Shown piece after piece: positions 1-8,063 of a stretch of DNA of 44,437 nucleotides. Source of the DNA: Bacteroidales bacterium UBA1035 (GTDB lineage Bacteria > Bacteroidota > Bacteroidia > Bacteroidales > Dysgonomonadaceae); assembly GCA_002316835.1 (NCBI GenBank), contig DCEG01000026.1, positions 1-44,437 of the forward strand, given 5' to 3'. Positions within the stretch are counted from its first letter, which is position 1. Every line of letters begins with the position of its first letter. The position numbers and the translations under genes are program-made. Under the pieces are notes generated by a model. That model did not search any database, was not told the origin of the DNA, and saw nothing but the letters and a program-made list of their open reading frames with translations.

Positions 1-36
1 AAAGCCTTCGATAGAAATATCGAAGGCTTTTTTTAT
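1..36 (+). terminator. Rho-independent terminator of an upstream off-window gene
   Basis: A perfect 12-bp stem (1-12 with 19-30) extends by one A-T pair to close a GAAA tetraloop at 14-17, and is followed by a T run from 28 onward. It reads as an intrinsic terminator for a rightward gene ending left of the window. The matching A-rich left flank could let it work weakly in the other direction. Confidence 0.85.
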
Positions 37-122
37 TGTCATAAAAAACATTTTAAACTTATAGTACGTTTATAATGCAGTTTATTTGTAAAAATAAAGA
101 AGTATAACCCAAAACCTGAATT

Positions 123-1808
123 ATGAAGCGAAACTTATCCGTTGCTATCATTCTGCTATTCCTATTATTTTCCATGTTTTCTTGTGATTATTTCAAGAAA
201 AAACTACAAAAAAATGTCCGTCTAGAAAAACCTATAACAAAAGTTGACAAAACAATTGACACAACTAATTCGTATAACAACCTCTTTTTAGACAGTGTGA
301 CTGTTCATTCTTATCTTTTGGCAGATAGCACTTTGAACGAAATTCTGAAAAACAGGATTATCAGTTTTTATAATAGCCGTAACTTTCAGTATGCGTGGTT
401 TTCGAGTGATGGACTGGCTGAACAAACCCGCTCGTTTTGGAATATGCTGATGAATTATCACAATTATTCCAAAGATTCCACGGTGTATGATAAGAAGTTT
501 AGTGCGAAAATGAATCAGCTGTTTCTGGAAGATTCGTTGACCGTTTTGGAATCCGATTCTGTTTATCGAAGAATGGAACTCGATCTAACGCGTTATTTGT
601 ATCTATATGCAGAAAACGAATACAAAAATGATTTGAAATTCGATATGAAATCGTTGGAATGGTCTGTTCCGAGAAAAAGAATGACGTTGGAAGCTACACT
701 TGATTCGGCTATTGCACGAAAAGGCCGGTTTGCCAACGAAAATGCTCCGGTAAATACACAGTACGTGAGATTACGCGAAATGCTTCAAAAATACAAAGGA
801 ATTCGCGATAACGGCGGATGGGATTCCATAGTTTATAAAAAGGATATTCCTCAAATAGGTTACACGGGAGAAGAAATAAAACAATTGAAAATCCGACTTA
901 AACGAGAAGGTTTTCTGGCAGGTGCTGACAGCACATTTACGAATGTTTACGATTCGACATTTTACAGAATTTTACGGCAAGTTAAAACGGAATACGGGTA
1001 TATTCCCGATGCTAAAATTACCCGCTTGTTTATACAGGATTTAAATGTGTCCATCGACGAGCGTTTGCAACAAATCCTTGTCAATATGGAACGTATGCGA
1101 TGGATTCCATCACAAACAAGTGACACTGCACGTTCCATATTGGTGAATATTCCGGAATTTAAGCTTTTCGTGTATGAAAGAGGAAAACCTGCGTGGGATA
1201 TGGATGTTGTTGTAGGTAAGGAGGCGAGTAGCACCACTATATTTACCGGAAATTTGAATACAATTGTTTTCAGTCCTTATTGGAACGTTCCTCGAAGTAT
1301 TGTAAAGAACGAAATTCTTCCGGCGATGAAACGAAACCGTAATTATCTTGCCCGCAATAATATGGAAATCGTAAGCAGTGGATCCATTCCTACTATCCGA
1401 CAACGACCGGGGCCATCAAATTCATTAGGAGGCGTGAAGTTCCTTTTTCCGAACAGTCATAACATTTATTTTCACGATTCTCCAGCGAAATCGCTTTTCA
1501 ATACCGATAAACGAAGTTACAGCCATGGATGTGTGCGGTTGAAAGAGCCTGTCAAACTGGCTGAATATTTACTGAATGATACAGTGAAATGGAATGCGGA
1601 AGCCATTCATGTAGCTATGACTTCAAGAAGTGAAAAGCCTGTGAAATTACAAAAATCGATACCTGTAATGCTGACCTATTTCACAGCTTGGGTAAGAGGT
1701 GCGGAAGGAATGAACTTTCGTGAAGACATTTACGGTCACGATGAACGAATGGCGAAAAAGCTATTTATAAATCCTATCACAACTACACGGCACAAAGAAA
1801 AGAAATAA
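123..1808 (+). CDS. L,D-transpeptidase, YcbB/LdtD type, lipoprotein
   Basis: Probable murein L,D-transpeptidase that forms 3-3 peptidoglycan cross-links or attaches proteins to the wall. The 561-residue product opens with a hydrophobic signal ending in a lipobox (FSMFSC, Cys at about residue 21), so it is likely a lipoprotein of the periplasm or outer membrane. The middle (about 70-320) matches the alpha-helical scaffold plus peptidoglycan-binding-like region of large YcbB-type enzymes, and the C-terminal YkuD domain carries SHGCVRL with catalytic Cys470 and an upstream HDSP histidine. The length suits the YcbB class rather than short ErfK/YbiS enzymes. It lies alone on the plus strand and ends 17 bases from the convergent TPR gene with no terminator between. 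Family assignment is firm; which wall reaction it performs is inferred. Confidence 0.93.
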   Translation: MKRNLSVAIILLFLLFSMFSCDYFKKKLQKNVRLEKPITKVDKTIDTTNSYNNLFLDSVTVHSYLLADSTLNEILKNRIISFYNSRNFQYAWFSSDGLAEQTRSFWNMLMNYHNYSKDSTVYDKKFSAKMNQLFLEDSLTVLESDSVYRRMELDLTRYLYLYAENEYKNDLKFDMKSLEWSVPRKRMTLEATLDSAIARKGRFANENAPVNTQYVRLREMLQKYKGIRDNGGWDSIVYKKDIPQIGYTGEEIKQLKIRLKREGFLAGADSTFTNVYDSTFYRILRQVKTEYGYIPDAKITRLFIQDLNVSIDERLQQILVNMERMRWIPSQTSDTARSILVNIPEFKLFVYERGKPAWDMDVVVGKEASSTTIFTGNLNTIVFSPYWNVPRSIVKNEILPAMKRNRNYLARNNMEIVSSGSIPTIRQRPGPSNSLGGVKFLFPNSHNIYFHDSPAKSLFNTDKRSYSHGCVRLKEPVKLAEYLLNDTVKWNAEAIHVAMTSRSEKPVKLQKSIPVMLTYFTAWVRGAEGMNFREDIYGHDERMAKKLFINPITTTRHKEKK

Positions 1809-1825
1809 GCTGAGATATTCCTTAT

Positions 1826-4039
1826 TTACGCATCATACCTCACTTTATCCAAAATAATGGGTAAGATAGTGAGGTCTATGCCGGCTTCCTGAAGTTCGTC
1901 CAAATCTTCGTTGAACAACGATTTGAAGGCATTGAAACTGCCGGCTGATTTTACAGCATTAACATACAAATCAACAGCTTTCTTGGTGTTGGTGAGGCAA
2001 AACTCCACGTGTCCGGCGTTCAGGTAATCATGAGCGTTGGGCTGGTTTTCGATAATTTGTGTGTAATATCGTTGTGCAATATCAAATTTTCTCGATAAAA
2101 ATGCACACCACGCAATTGAACGCCATGCGCGGGTATTATCGGGGCTGAGCAAATCTACCTTAAAGTAATAATTCAACGCTTCAGAATACTCGTCGAGTTC
2201 CAAAAAGCAGTGACCGATATTAAGCTGGATGTTAAGGTCATCGGGCTTGAGTTGTTCCAACCGACGATAGTACTGTAATGCACTTTCCGGCTCTTTAAGT
2301 AAACGATAACAATTGGCAATGCGACGTAGCACCCACGTGTTGTTTTCATCCATTAAATCTGCTTTCAAATATGCTTCCAGCGCAGCTTTAACATCACCAA
2401 GCATTTGTTGGCAAAAACCTATTTTCTGCCAGGTTTCACTTGTCGGATTTCCTTTTTCGGTAAGCAGCAGATAGGTATCGAGTGCCTCGTTGAAATTGTT
2501 TTTCTCGAAATAATACAGTGCAATGCGCTCCAGATTCTTTGCTTCTGAAACTATTGGTCTGAACGGCTGAAGTTGATGATAATCGAGTGGAGTAGCAAAA
2601 ATGTCCACGAAATCGGCTTTGCGTGGATAGAGTTTGAAAAACCGGTATAAATCTTGGATATACTGTTTGCAAATAGTTTCTTCTTTCTGATGTGGATTAA
2701 GCACGAGCTCTTCTTCCGCCATTTTTTTCAATTCATCACTCTCAGCACCCAGTTGTGATATCATCATTTTACGATATTGTTCGGGCATAACCATGATACT
2801 GAAACAAAAAGAATATTTATCTGAGTTACAGATCATTGATGTGTTGAGCATAGCCGAGAGCAGGCTGTCACTTTCCGATTTGTCTGAAAATAACTGTTGC
2901 AGAGAACTATGTTTTTTGTCGAACGGTAGAAACCAGTTGCTCATTTCGTTGAAAAACGGATAATTTTTCAGGTTGGAGAAAGTGGAGTGAAAGACATCTG
3001 CCCCGCCCATCTGCATATCAGTAAACTCTTGGAGTTTGTCGGTCAATCCGGCTTCGTCCAGAATCTTTTGCCATTCCGGATTCTTTTCATCTAACCCACT
3101 TTCGCCCATCCATTCTTCGAGATTTATTTTCTTTCCGATCATCGGACTCAGTTTCATCATTTCAGGGATGATCTCCTCTGTAAGTTTTTTAGTGATTTTT
3201 TCGGTTTCGTGTGCCTGAATAAACTGAATGATAACTGTCATCAGTCTGCGTGCAAAAGTTGCATCATCCGCCATTACCGATAATCTGCCGATGATCTCGG
3301 GATAATACTTCCATCGGTTTTTGTATTGTCTGAAAATGGGTACGATACCAACCATTGCCCTCAATGAAATTTCGGAATCAGCGTGGTTACAGGTGTCGAG
3401 CAGAAATTCCACTTTTCTTTGATCAAATCGTTGCAAGGTGTTTAGTGTGAGTGCCGAAATCAGCATGCATTTGATTTGAACAGTTATGCCGGTGTTCGCT
3501 AGAAACTCATTATAGGAACTAATTTGTTCTGCTTTAACCCGGGATGAAGAGAAAACAGTATAAAATAAATCTTGTACGGTGTGCTCTTGCTCAAGGGTAT
3601 TTTGTTTGATTCTGACTTGTTTTTCCTCACTTTCAGGCAAAAGATCAATTACCGAGAAAGTATCTGTTTGACGTAAAATAATATCCTGGTATTCAGCTAT
3701 TGATAGAGTCTGCCGAACGTTTGCCATACGTGCTCTTTCAAAAAAGATGGAAGAGCTGTTACGTATTTGTGATTGTTCCAGTAAATCATCTGTCAGTGAG
3801 TAGATATCTTGAACCAGATGATTGTATACCTTTTGTTGTTCAGGATCTTTGTTACCTTCAATAAGGTAATGGATCATGTACTTGTAGTTGGTTTCGAGCT
3901 GAGATATTCTTTCCGTTGCCGTCCAGTTCTGCTGATTTGCAGCCCATTGTTTTAAATTATCGAGAGCATCTTTTAATTGATTGTTTTCGATAAAAGCCAA
4001 TATTTTAAAATATATTTTTATTTCTTCACTCAAGTTCAT
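1826..4039 (-). CDS. Large tetratricopeptide-repeat protein
   Basis: A 737-residue protein without signal peptide or membrane segments, so probably cytoplasmic. The first 500 residues are helical and unassigned. The C-terminal part (about 510-700) contains five or six TPR-like helical pairs, for example around IALYYFEKNNFNEALDTYLL and QLNIGHCFLELDEYSEALNY. TPRs bind protein partners; no enzymatic motif is visible. Its ATG shares one base with the stop codon of the upstream USP-fold gene (TAATG), so the two are very likely translated together and may act as a pair. The partner and process are unknown. Confidence 0.85.
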   Translation of the reverse strand: MNLSEEIKIYFKILAFIENNQLKDALDNLKQWAANQQNWTATERISQLETNYKYMIHYLIEGNKDPEQQKVYNHLVQDIYSLTDDLLEQSQIRNSSSIFFERARMANVRQTLSIAEYQDIILRQTDTFSVIDLLPESEEKQVRIKQNTLEQEHTVQDLFYTVFSSSRVKAEQISSYNEFLANTGITVQIKCMLISALTLNTLQRFDQRKVEFLLDTCNHADSEISLRAMVGIVPIFRQYKNRWKYYPEIIGRLSVMADDATFARRLMTVIIQFIQAHETEKITKKLTEEIIPEMMKLSPMIGKKINLEEWMGESGLDEKNPEWQKILDEAGLTDKLQEFTDMQMGGADVFHSTFSNLKNYPFFNEMSNWFLPFDKKHSSLQQLFSDKSESDSLLSAMLNTSMICNSDKYSFCFSIMVMPEQYRKMMISQLGAESDELKKMAEEELVLNPHQKEETICKQYIQDLYRFFKLYPRKADFVDIFATPLDYHQLQPFRPIVSEAKNLERIALYYFEKNNFNEALDTYLLLTEKGNPTSETWQKIGFCQQMLGDVKAALEAYLKADLMDENNTWVLRRIANCYRLLKEPESALQYYRRLEQLKPDDLNIQLNIGHCFLELDEYSEALNYYFKVDLLSPDNTRAWRSIAWCAFLSRKFDIAQRYYTQIIENQPNAHDYLNAGHVEFCLTNTKKAVDLYVNAVKSAGSFNAFKSLFNEDLDELQEAGIDLTILPIILDKVRYDA

Positions 4040-4941
4040 TACAGCATCTGTTTATTATCTTTAATAATTAAGACCGAAGGAAGATGATGAGTCCACGAAA
4101 GCGCCGAACTAATAAGCTTTTCCCAGCCATTGAGCCCGATGATCATTAGGTCTTGACGTTCGATGAAACTTAACTCAATTTTTTTGTTATTGTCCCACAA
4201 CTTAACTCGTCCATCGGTCTTTTTTGTGACGAACTGAAAAAGTTTTTGAAATTTTTGTCCGGTTTCCATAAGTCCGATTGCATCCCATACTGTTACAGAT
4301 ACGTCCGGATTTTTTGCCATTTGATAAAAATAAGGGAACGAAAACGCATCTTCTTTACTGAGAATAGGTACGAAAAGATTATTAGTATCTGAATAATTGT
4401 TCTCGACGAATATTCCGGTTGAAAGTTTATTTCTTGTCAGCAAAGAAGATACATTATTTAGTGAAGTTGTTGTTTTTTCTCCCAACACTTGATAATAATT
4501 GAGTTCATTTTGTACTGTTTCATCTTTTAATTGGAGATATTTTTTCCAAAGTGACGAATTAAAAACTGAACTTCCTATTCCCATCAAAACAAGATTACAA
4601 TTGTATTCTTCTGCCGTTTGTAAAATGTCATCAACGTAGTTTTCCGACTGCTTTACAAATGTGCGGATTGATAGCTTGTTAGCTTCGCTCAATTGAATAA
4701 TATCTGAAAATAATTCCGATTTGTAAACATTTTCGTCCTGAATTTGCTGCGCTTGCTCCGCATCAATCAAGTTTAACAACGTAATGGAAGATTTGTCGGG
4801 CCTAAACTTAACCATTTTGTTAATGAGCGCTCCCAGTGCCTTCCCTGTTTTTACTTTTGAGAAGCAAATAAGGGCATTTACGGGCTTTTTTAATTCATTT
4901 TCGCCTTCGATTCGTTTTAATAGTATATCTACAAATTCCAT
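4039..4941 (-). CDS. Tandem universal-stress-protein-fold protein, like an antiporter C-terminal domain
   Basis: A 300-residue soluble protein with two USP-like (Rossmann-type) halves. The first half runs from LICFSK at about residue 25 to NLVLMGIGSSVF at about 125; the second from NNLFVPILSK to PSVLIIKD at the end. From memory of the family, this resembles the cytoplasmic tail of Bacteroidetes CPA2 (KefB-like) cation:proton antiporters, but no membrane domain is encoded upstream: the next gene is DUF4922. It is either a free-standing regulator or the remnant of a decapitated antiporter. A hairpin repeat lies just before its start, and its stop overlaps the ATG of the TPR gene by one base. 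The USP fold is fairly secure; function is inferred. Confidence 0.7.
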   Translation of the reverse strand: MEFVDILLKRIEGENELKKPVNALICFSKVKTGKALGALINKMVKFRPDKSSITLLNLIDAEQAQQIQDENVYKSELFSDIIQLSEANKLSIRTFVKQSENYVDDILQTAEEYNCNLVLMGIGSSVFNSSLWKKYLQLKDETVQNELNYYQVLGEKTTTSLNNVSSLLTRNKLSTGIFVENNYSDTNNLFVPILSKEDAFSFPYFYQMAKNPDVSVTVWDAIGLMETGQKFQKLFQFVTKKTDGRVKLWDNNKKIELSFIERQDLMIIGLNGWEKLISSALSWTHHLPSVLIIKDNKQML

Positions 4942-4978
4942 ACCAAAGAGATTTTTAGGTTTTTAGATTTTAGACATC

Positions 4979-5006
4979 GTAGAGACGCACAGCCGTGTGT
5001 CTCTAC
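4979..5006. repeat. Dispersed hairpin repeat, GTAGAGAC family, copy 1
   Basis: A 28-base palindrome with 12 paired positions (one G-T wobble) around an AGCC loop, starting GTAGAGAC and ending CTCTAC. It begins directly after the stop codon of the DUF4922 gene and may serve as its terminator. Related copies are at 5931-5954 and 43707-43730. Confidence 0.8.
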
Positions 5007-5849
5007 TCAAATAATCGACATTGACACCTGAGAATAAATGTCCTCAATATCTTCTTTTCTGATCTTTTTAAAATCTTCTTCTCGTGCTGTAATAATAAGT
5101 CCTGCCATATCGATTGCTCCCGGACTGATAAGTAGTTGTCGTTTACCTTCTTCGAAGAATTGTTTAGGTCTATGCGCTTTACGTGGAAAAATATGCAACA
5201 CGTAATTATCATCTTCCATAAATGCGATAATATTCATCATTGGCTCTTCTTCATCGGGTTGACGGCTGTGCAGATATTGATAAACATCTTCGAAACGTTC
5301 CTCAACTTCACGTTTCGAGGAGTTCTCGATAATCAGGCAAGAACGCAGTTCATTTTCTCCCGTCATCAGGATTGGCGACTTTAATCCTGCCTGCAAGTGA
5401 AAGTGATCGGGAGCCGATGCTCCACATTTCGGTCCGTTGTATAGAATAACATAATCGGACAGAAGTTCTGCAAGCGTAAGCATATCGTTCAATTTCCTGC
5501 GGATTCGTTGTGGAACATGTGAATGCAGTGCAACGGTTAAGTGATTGTGTAATATCGGATAAGGGTTGATTAAAATAATATATTTATCGAGAAACGGTAA
5601 TCCTGACTGAACCTTTGGCCGATTTTCTGCACACAAAAAACATGGGCGGTTTTCAATGTTACCCTTATCAACCTTTGCTGATGCCGATATAATTCGGGCC
5701 GGATTAAATTGAACGTTAACTTGTATATCGTTTCCCCAATTGAATTCTTTTGTTTGAATGTTATTGAGTTGATCAATTGACATTTTTAGATGGTCCCAAT
5801 CTCTTAGTTGCTCAATAAAGAGCTGATTTATTCTTTGTTGGAGTTGCAT
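5007..5849 (-). CDS. DUF4922 family HIT-like nucleotidyltransferase/phosphorylase
   Basis: A 280-residue cytoplasmic protein resembling Bacteroidetes DUF4922 proteins, which look related to the HIT/GalT superfamily (GalT, Ap4A phosphorylase, GDP-galactose phosphorylase). Visible support: a possible zinc pair CFLC (Cys70, Cys73), the segment LINPYPILHNHLTVA (His101, His103), and the HIT-like PDHFHLQAG with His149 and His151 as candidate nucleophile region. The reaction would be transfer or phosphorolysis of a nucleotidyl group; the substrate cannot be read from the sequence. It has its own TATCTTTG promoter and ends in a hairpin repeat before the USP-TPR gene pair, with which it may share some transcription. 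Confidence 0.8.
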   Translation of the reverse strand: MQLQQRINQLFIEQLRDWDHLKMSIDQLNNIQTKEFNWGNDIQVNVQFNPARIISASAKVDKGNIENRPCFLCAENRPKVQSGLPFLDKYIILINPYPILHNHLTVALHSHVPQRIRRKLNDMLTLAELLSDYVILYNGPKCGASAPDHFHLQAGLKSPILMTGENELRSCLIIENSSKREVEERFEDVYQYLHSRQPDEEEPMMNIIAFMEDDNYVLHIFPRKAHRPKQFFEEGKRQLLISPGAIDMAGLIITAREEDFKKIRKEDIEDIYSQVSMSII

Positions 5850-5868
5850 ATCGCGATCATTTGTGAAG

Positions 5869-5876
5869 CAAAGATA
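5869..5876 (-). promoter_or_regulatory. -7 element for the DUF4922 gene
   Basis: On the minus strand this reads TATCTTTG, matching the Bacteroidetes consensus TAnnTTTG, 20 bases before the start codon. No TTTG is seen at the expected -33 position. Confidence 0.6.
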
Positions 5877-5930
5877 AAGATTATTTAAGAACGTAGTACT
5901 GTAATGACGATAAAAACGGCTAATAAAAAA

Positions 5931-5954
5931 GACGGTGCGTGCACCGTCTCTACT
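5931..5954. repeat. Dispersed hairpin repeat, GTAGAGAC family, copy 2 (one arm eroded)
   Basis: A perfect 9-bp inverted repeat (5931-5939 with 5942-5950) followed by CTAC. The right flank matches the family end CTCTAC, while the left partner GTAG has been replaced by A-rich sequence. It lies between the DUF4919 gene end and the DUF4922 promoter. Confidence 0.7.
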
Positions 5955-5994
5955 CTGTATTGCTATTTAATAAAACACGCAATTGTAAATGTTC

Positions 5995-6693
5995 TTATAT
6001 CCTTCCTCCTCCTTTTTTTCTGGCATAGTCAAAAGTTGGAGCAATATTAAAGTATAGTTTCTCTACTCCAAATCGATTTGGGGCAAGAGATAACGAATTG
6101 CAATTGCAATTTCTTTCTATTTTATCCTGGCCTCCGAATCTAAAACCTAGAAAACTTAAAATATCATACTCGTGTGCCACTTTTATAACGTAATAAGGTG
6201 TTGATTTTTCTATCCCATCTCCTGAACTAACAATAGCTTGCTGTACAATATTCCTTTTTCGGGCAGTTTTTTTATATGCTTCAGCATTATTTTTTTGAGC
6301 ATAAACCAACAGTTTTGCGTTTAATGCACGTAGATTAAATGGATCTTCAGTCAACAGAGCATCTGCATATTCCAATATATCGTCATAATCCCTGTCGGAG
6401 AAATACTGTTTGTTTAAAACACCTGCCATTTTAGTGTTGTATTGCGATGTATCCACCGGATTGTATGCCGGTTGAAAAATATAGCCAAAATATAAGTGAC
6501 GCTGTTCGTCAACTGTCATAGTGGAGTCACCCAGTTCGTATCGCTCCATTAAATCGGAGTAATTGAAATTGGATGAGCTGTTTTTTATGTTTCGTTCAAT
6601 TAATTTATAATCGGGTGCAGTTGGACCGTCATATTGTGCGAAAAGAGTCACGCTGCAAACTGCAAGTACAGTGATGATAGCTAATTTTTTCAT
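5995..6693 (-). CDS. DUF4919 family secreted protein
   Basis: A 232-residue protein of Bacteroidetes family DUF4919, of unknown function. It starts with a clear signal peptide (MKKLAIITVLAVCSVTLFAQ, cleavage after FA) and so is periplasmic or surface-exposed. The centre (about 100-160) is helical and TPR-like (YDDILEYADALLTEDPFNLRAL). The end is strongly basic, with a GGG run. I chose the ATG at 6693 rather than an in-frame ATG at 6726 because the best promoter of the neighbourhood (-7 at 6724-6731) lies on top of the longer start, and because the shorter form begins exactly with the signal peptide. It is monocistronic as far as can be seen. Confidence 0.8.
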   Translation of the reverse strand: MKKLAIITVLAVCSVTLFAQYDGPTAPDYKLIERNIKNSSSNFNYSDLMERYELGDSTMTVDEQRHLYFGYIFQPAYNPVDTSQYNTKMAGVLNKQYFSDRDYDDILEYADALLTEDPFNLRALNAKLLVYAQKNNAEAYKKTARKRNIVQQAIVSSGDGIEKSTPYYVIKVAHEYDILSFLGFRFGGQDKIERNCNCNSLSLAPNRFGVEKLYFNIAPTFDYARKKGGGRI

Positions 6694-6723
6694 TTTTCGA
6701 TTATTTTGATTAATACTCTGCGA

Positions 6724-6755
6724 CAAATGTATTTTCTATTTTCGATTTTAACAAA
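6724..6755 (-). promoter_or_regulatory. Promoter of the DUF4919 gene
   Basis: On the minus strand it shows -33 TTTG (6752-6755), a 20-base spacer and -7 TACATTTG (6724-6731), a complete Bacteroidetes promoter. The predicted transcription start is near 6717, about 24 bases before the ATG. Confidence 0.75.
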
Positions 6756-6835
6756 TTAGTTTTACTAAGAAAGCTTAATGGCAAAGAATGGGTTTGGATG
6801 TTTTACCCTATGTTCCTTGCTTTACGCCCCACGCT

Positions 6836-7717
6836 CTATTGTTTCCCTGAAACGGCGACACTCTTATCGATTTTGGTAATTAATCCTTGCAACACGCTCC
6901 CGGGACCGAGTTCAATGAATTCCACAGCACCGTCGGCGATCATTTGCTTAACCGACTGTGTCCATTTGACCGGAGAAGTAAGCTGTGCAACAAGATTTTT
7001 CTTAATAATATCAGGATCGGTTTCACCTATGGTGGAAACATTCTGATATACCGGGCAAATTGGGGTGGAGATAGCTGTGGCTTTAATAGCTTCGGAAAGT
7101 TCAACCCGTGCAGGTTCCATCAGCGGAGAGTGAAATGCACCGCCTACCTTTAACGGAAGTGCCCTTTTAGCACCGGCTTCTTTCATCTTTTCGCAAGCGA
7201 TTTCGATACCCCTTATCGATCCGGAGATAACAATTTGCCCCGGACAGTTATAATTAGCAGGTACAACCACATCGTCGATAGCTGTACAAATTTCTTCCAC
7301 CTTTTCATCAGGGAGCGCTATAATAGCAGCCATAGTCGAGGGATTTAGCTCGCATGCTTTCTGCATGGCCAAGGCACGCTTATAAACCAGTTTTAAACCG
7401 TCCTCAAAAGATATTGCTCCGGCAGCAACTAATGCTGAAAACTCTCCCAAGGAATGCCCTGCAGTCATATCGGGCTTAAAGTCGTCTCCCAGAGTCTTAG
7501 CGAGAATTACGGAGTGGAGAAAGATAGCCGGCTGTGTGACTTTTGTTTGTCGAAGGTCTTCATCTGTTCCCTCGAACATTAAATCGGTAATTCTAAAGCC
7601 CAGGATATCGTTAGCTTTCTCGAATAACTCTTTCGCCAAAGGCGATATTTCATATAAATCTTTTCCCATGCCCACAAACTGTGCACCTTGCCCGGGAAAT
7701 ACGTATGATTTTTTCAT
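6836..7717 (-). CDS. fabD: Malonyl-CoA:ACP transacylase
   Basis: Transfers malonyl groups from CoA to acyl carrier protein to feed type II fatty-acid synthesis in the cytoplasm. The 293-residue length is normal. The family landmarks are present: FPGQGAQ at 7-13, the nucleophile elbow GHSLGE with Ser89, and the later GGAFHSPLM with the catalytic histidine near residue 200. No other fab gene is adjacent. It is transcribed leftward from a promoter about 120 bases upstream and is divergent from the TPR-HTH regulator. The DUF4919 gene downstream has its own promoter. Identification is secure. Confidence 0.96.
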   Translation of the reverse strand: MKKSYVFPGQGAQFVGMGKDLYEISPLAKELFEKANDILGFRITDLMFEGTDEDLRQTKVTQPAIFLHSVILAKTLGDDFKPDMTAGHSLGEFSALVAAGAISFEDGLKLVYKRALAMQKACELNPSTMAAIIALPDEKVEEICTAIDDVVVPANYNCPGQIVISGSIRGIEIACEKMKEAGAKRALPLKVGGAFHSPLMEPARVELSEAIKATAISTPICPVYQNVSTIGETDPDIIKKNLVAQLTSPVKWTQSVKQMIADGAVEFIELGPGSVLQGLITKIDKSVAVSGKQ

Positions 7718-7834
7718 AAAATATTATTTGTTTTACTTGCTTTAAATCAGTTTCTTATGCAATATAAACCTAATGGTTCAATTGTTAATTTTCAAATAAA
7801 TAAACGTTCCTGAATAAGGAATTGTTCGAAGCCG

Positions 7835-7842
7835 CAAAGATA
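7835..7842 (-). promoter_or_regulatory. -7 element for fabD
   Basis: Reads TATCTTTG on the minus strand, 118 bases before the fabD ATG, implying a 5' leader of roughly 110 bases. No good -33 TTTG is seen. It lies in the 346-base intergenic region 7718-8063 between fabD and the divergent regulator gene. Confidence 0.55.
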
Positions 7843-7965
7843 CAAAACAATTTTAAGAAAGCAGTAGGATGAAAATCCCAACATATAATAAAAAAAAAGA
7901 CAAAATTTTGATTGTAAAATGTAGAAAATGTTTATTTTTACATCATCTAATCAATTGAATATTAA

Positions 7966-8004
7966 ATCGCTTATCGTGGATAATTTCTAAAAATTACAAG
8001 CGAT
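7966..8004. repeat. Inverted repeat upstream of the TPR-HTH regulator
   Basis: Arms ATCGCTT (7966-7972) and AAGCGAT (7998-8004) flank a 25-base AT-rich spacer, 60 bases before the regulator start. It could be an operator or a long-loop hairpin in the leader. The rest of 7718-8063 is AT-rich, with no ORF and no clear rightward TAnnTTTG. Confidence 0.35.
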
Positions 8005-8063
8005 AAAACATATACTAATTTTTATTTTAACGGACATTCAAGGATTTAACGAATGGTTTTTTT

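Noticed and set aside
6694..6726. The upstream ATG of the DUF4919 gene
   Set aside because: The full -33/-7 promoter overlaps it, and the signal peptide starts exactly at the downstream ATG (6693).
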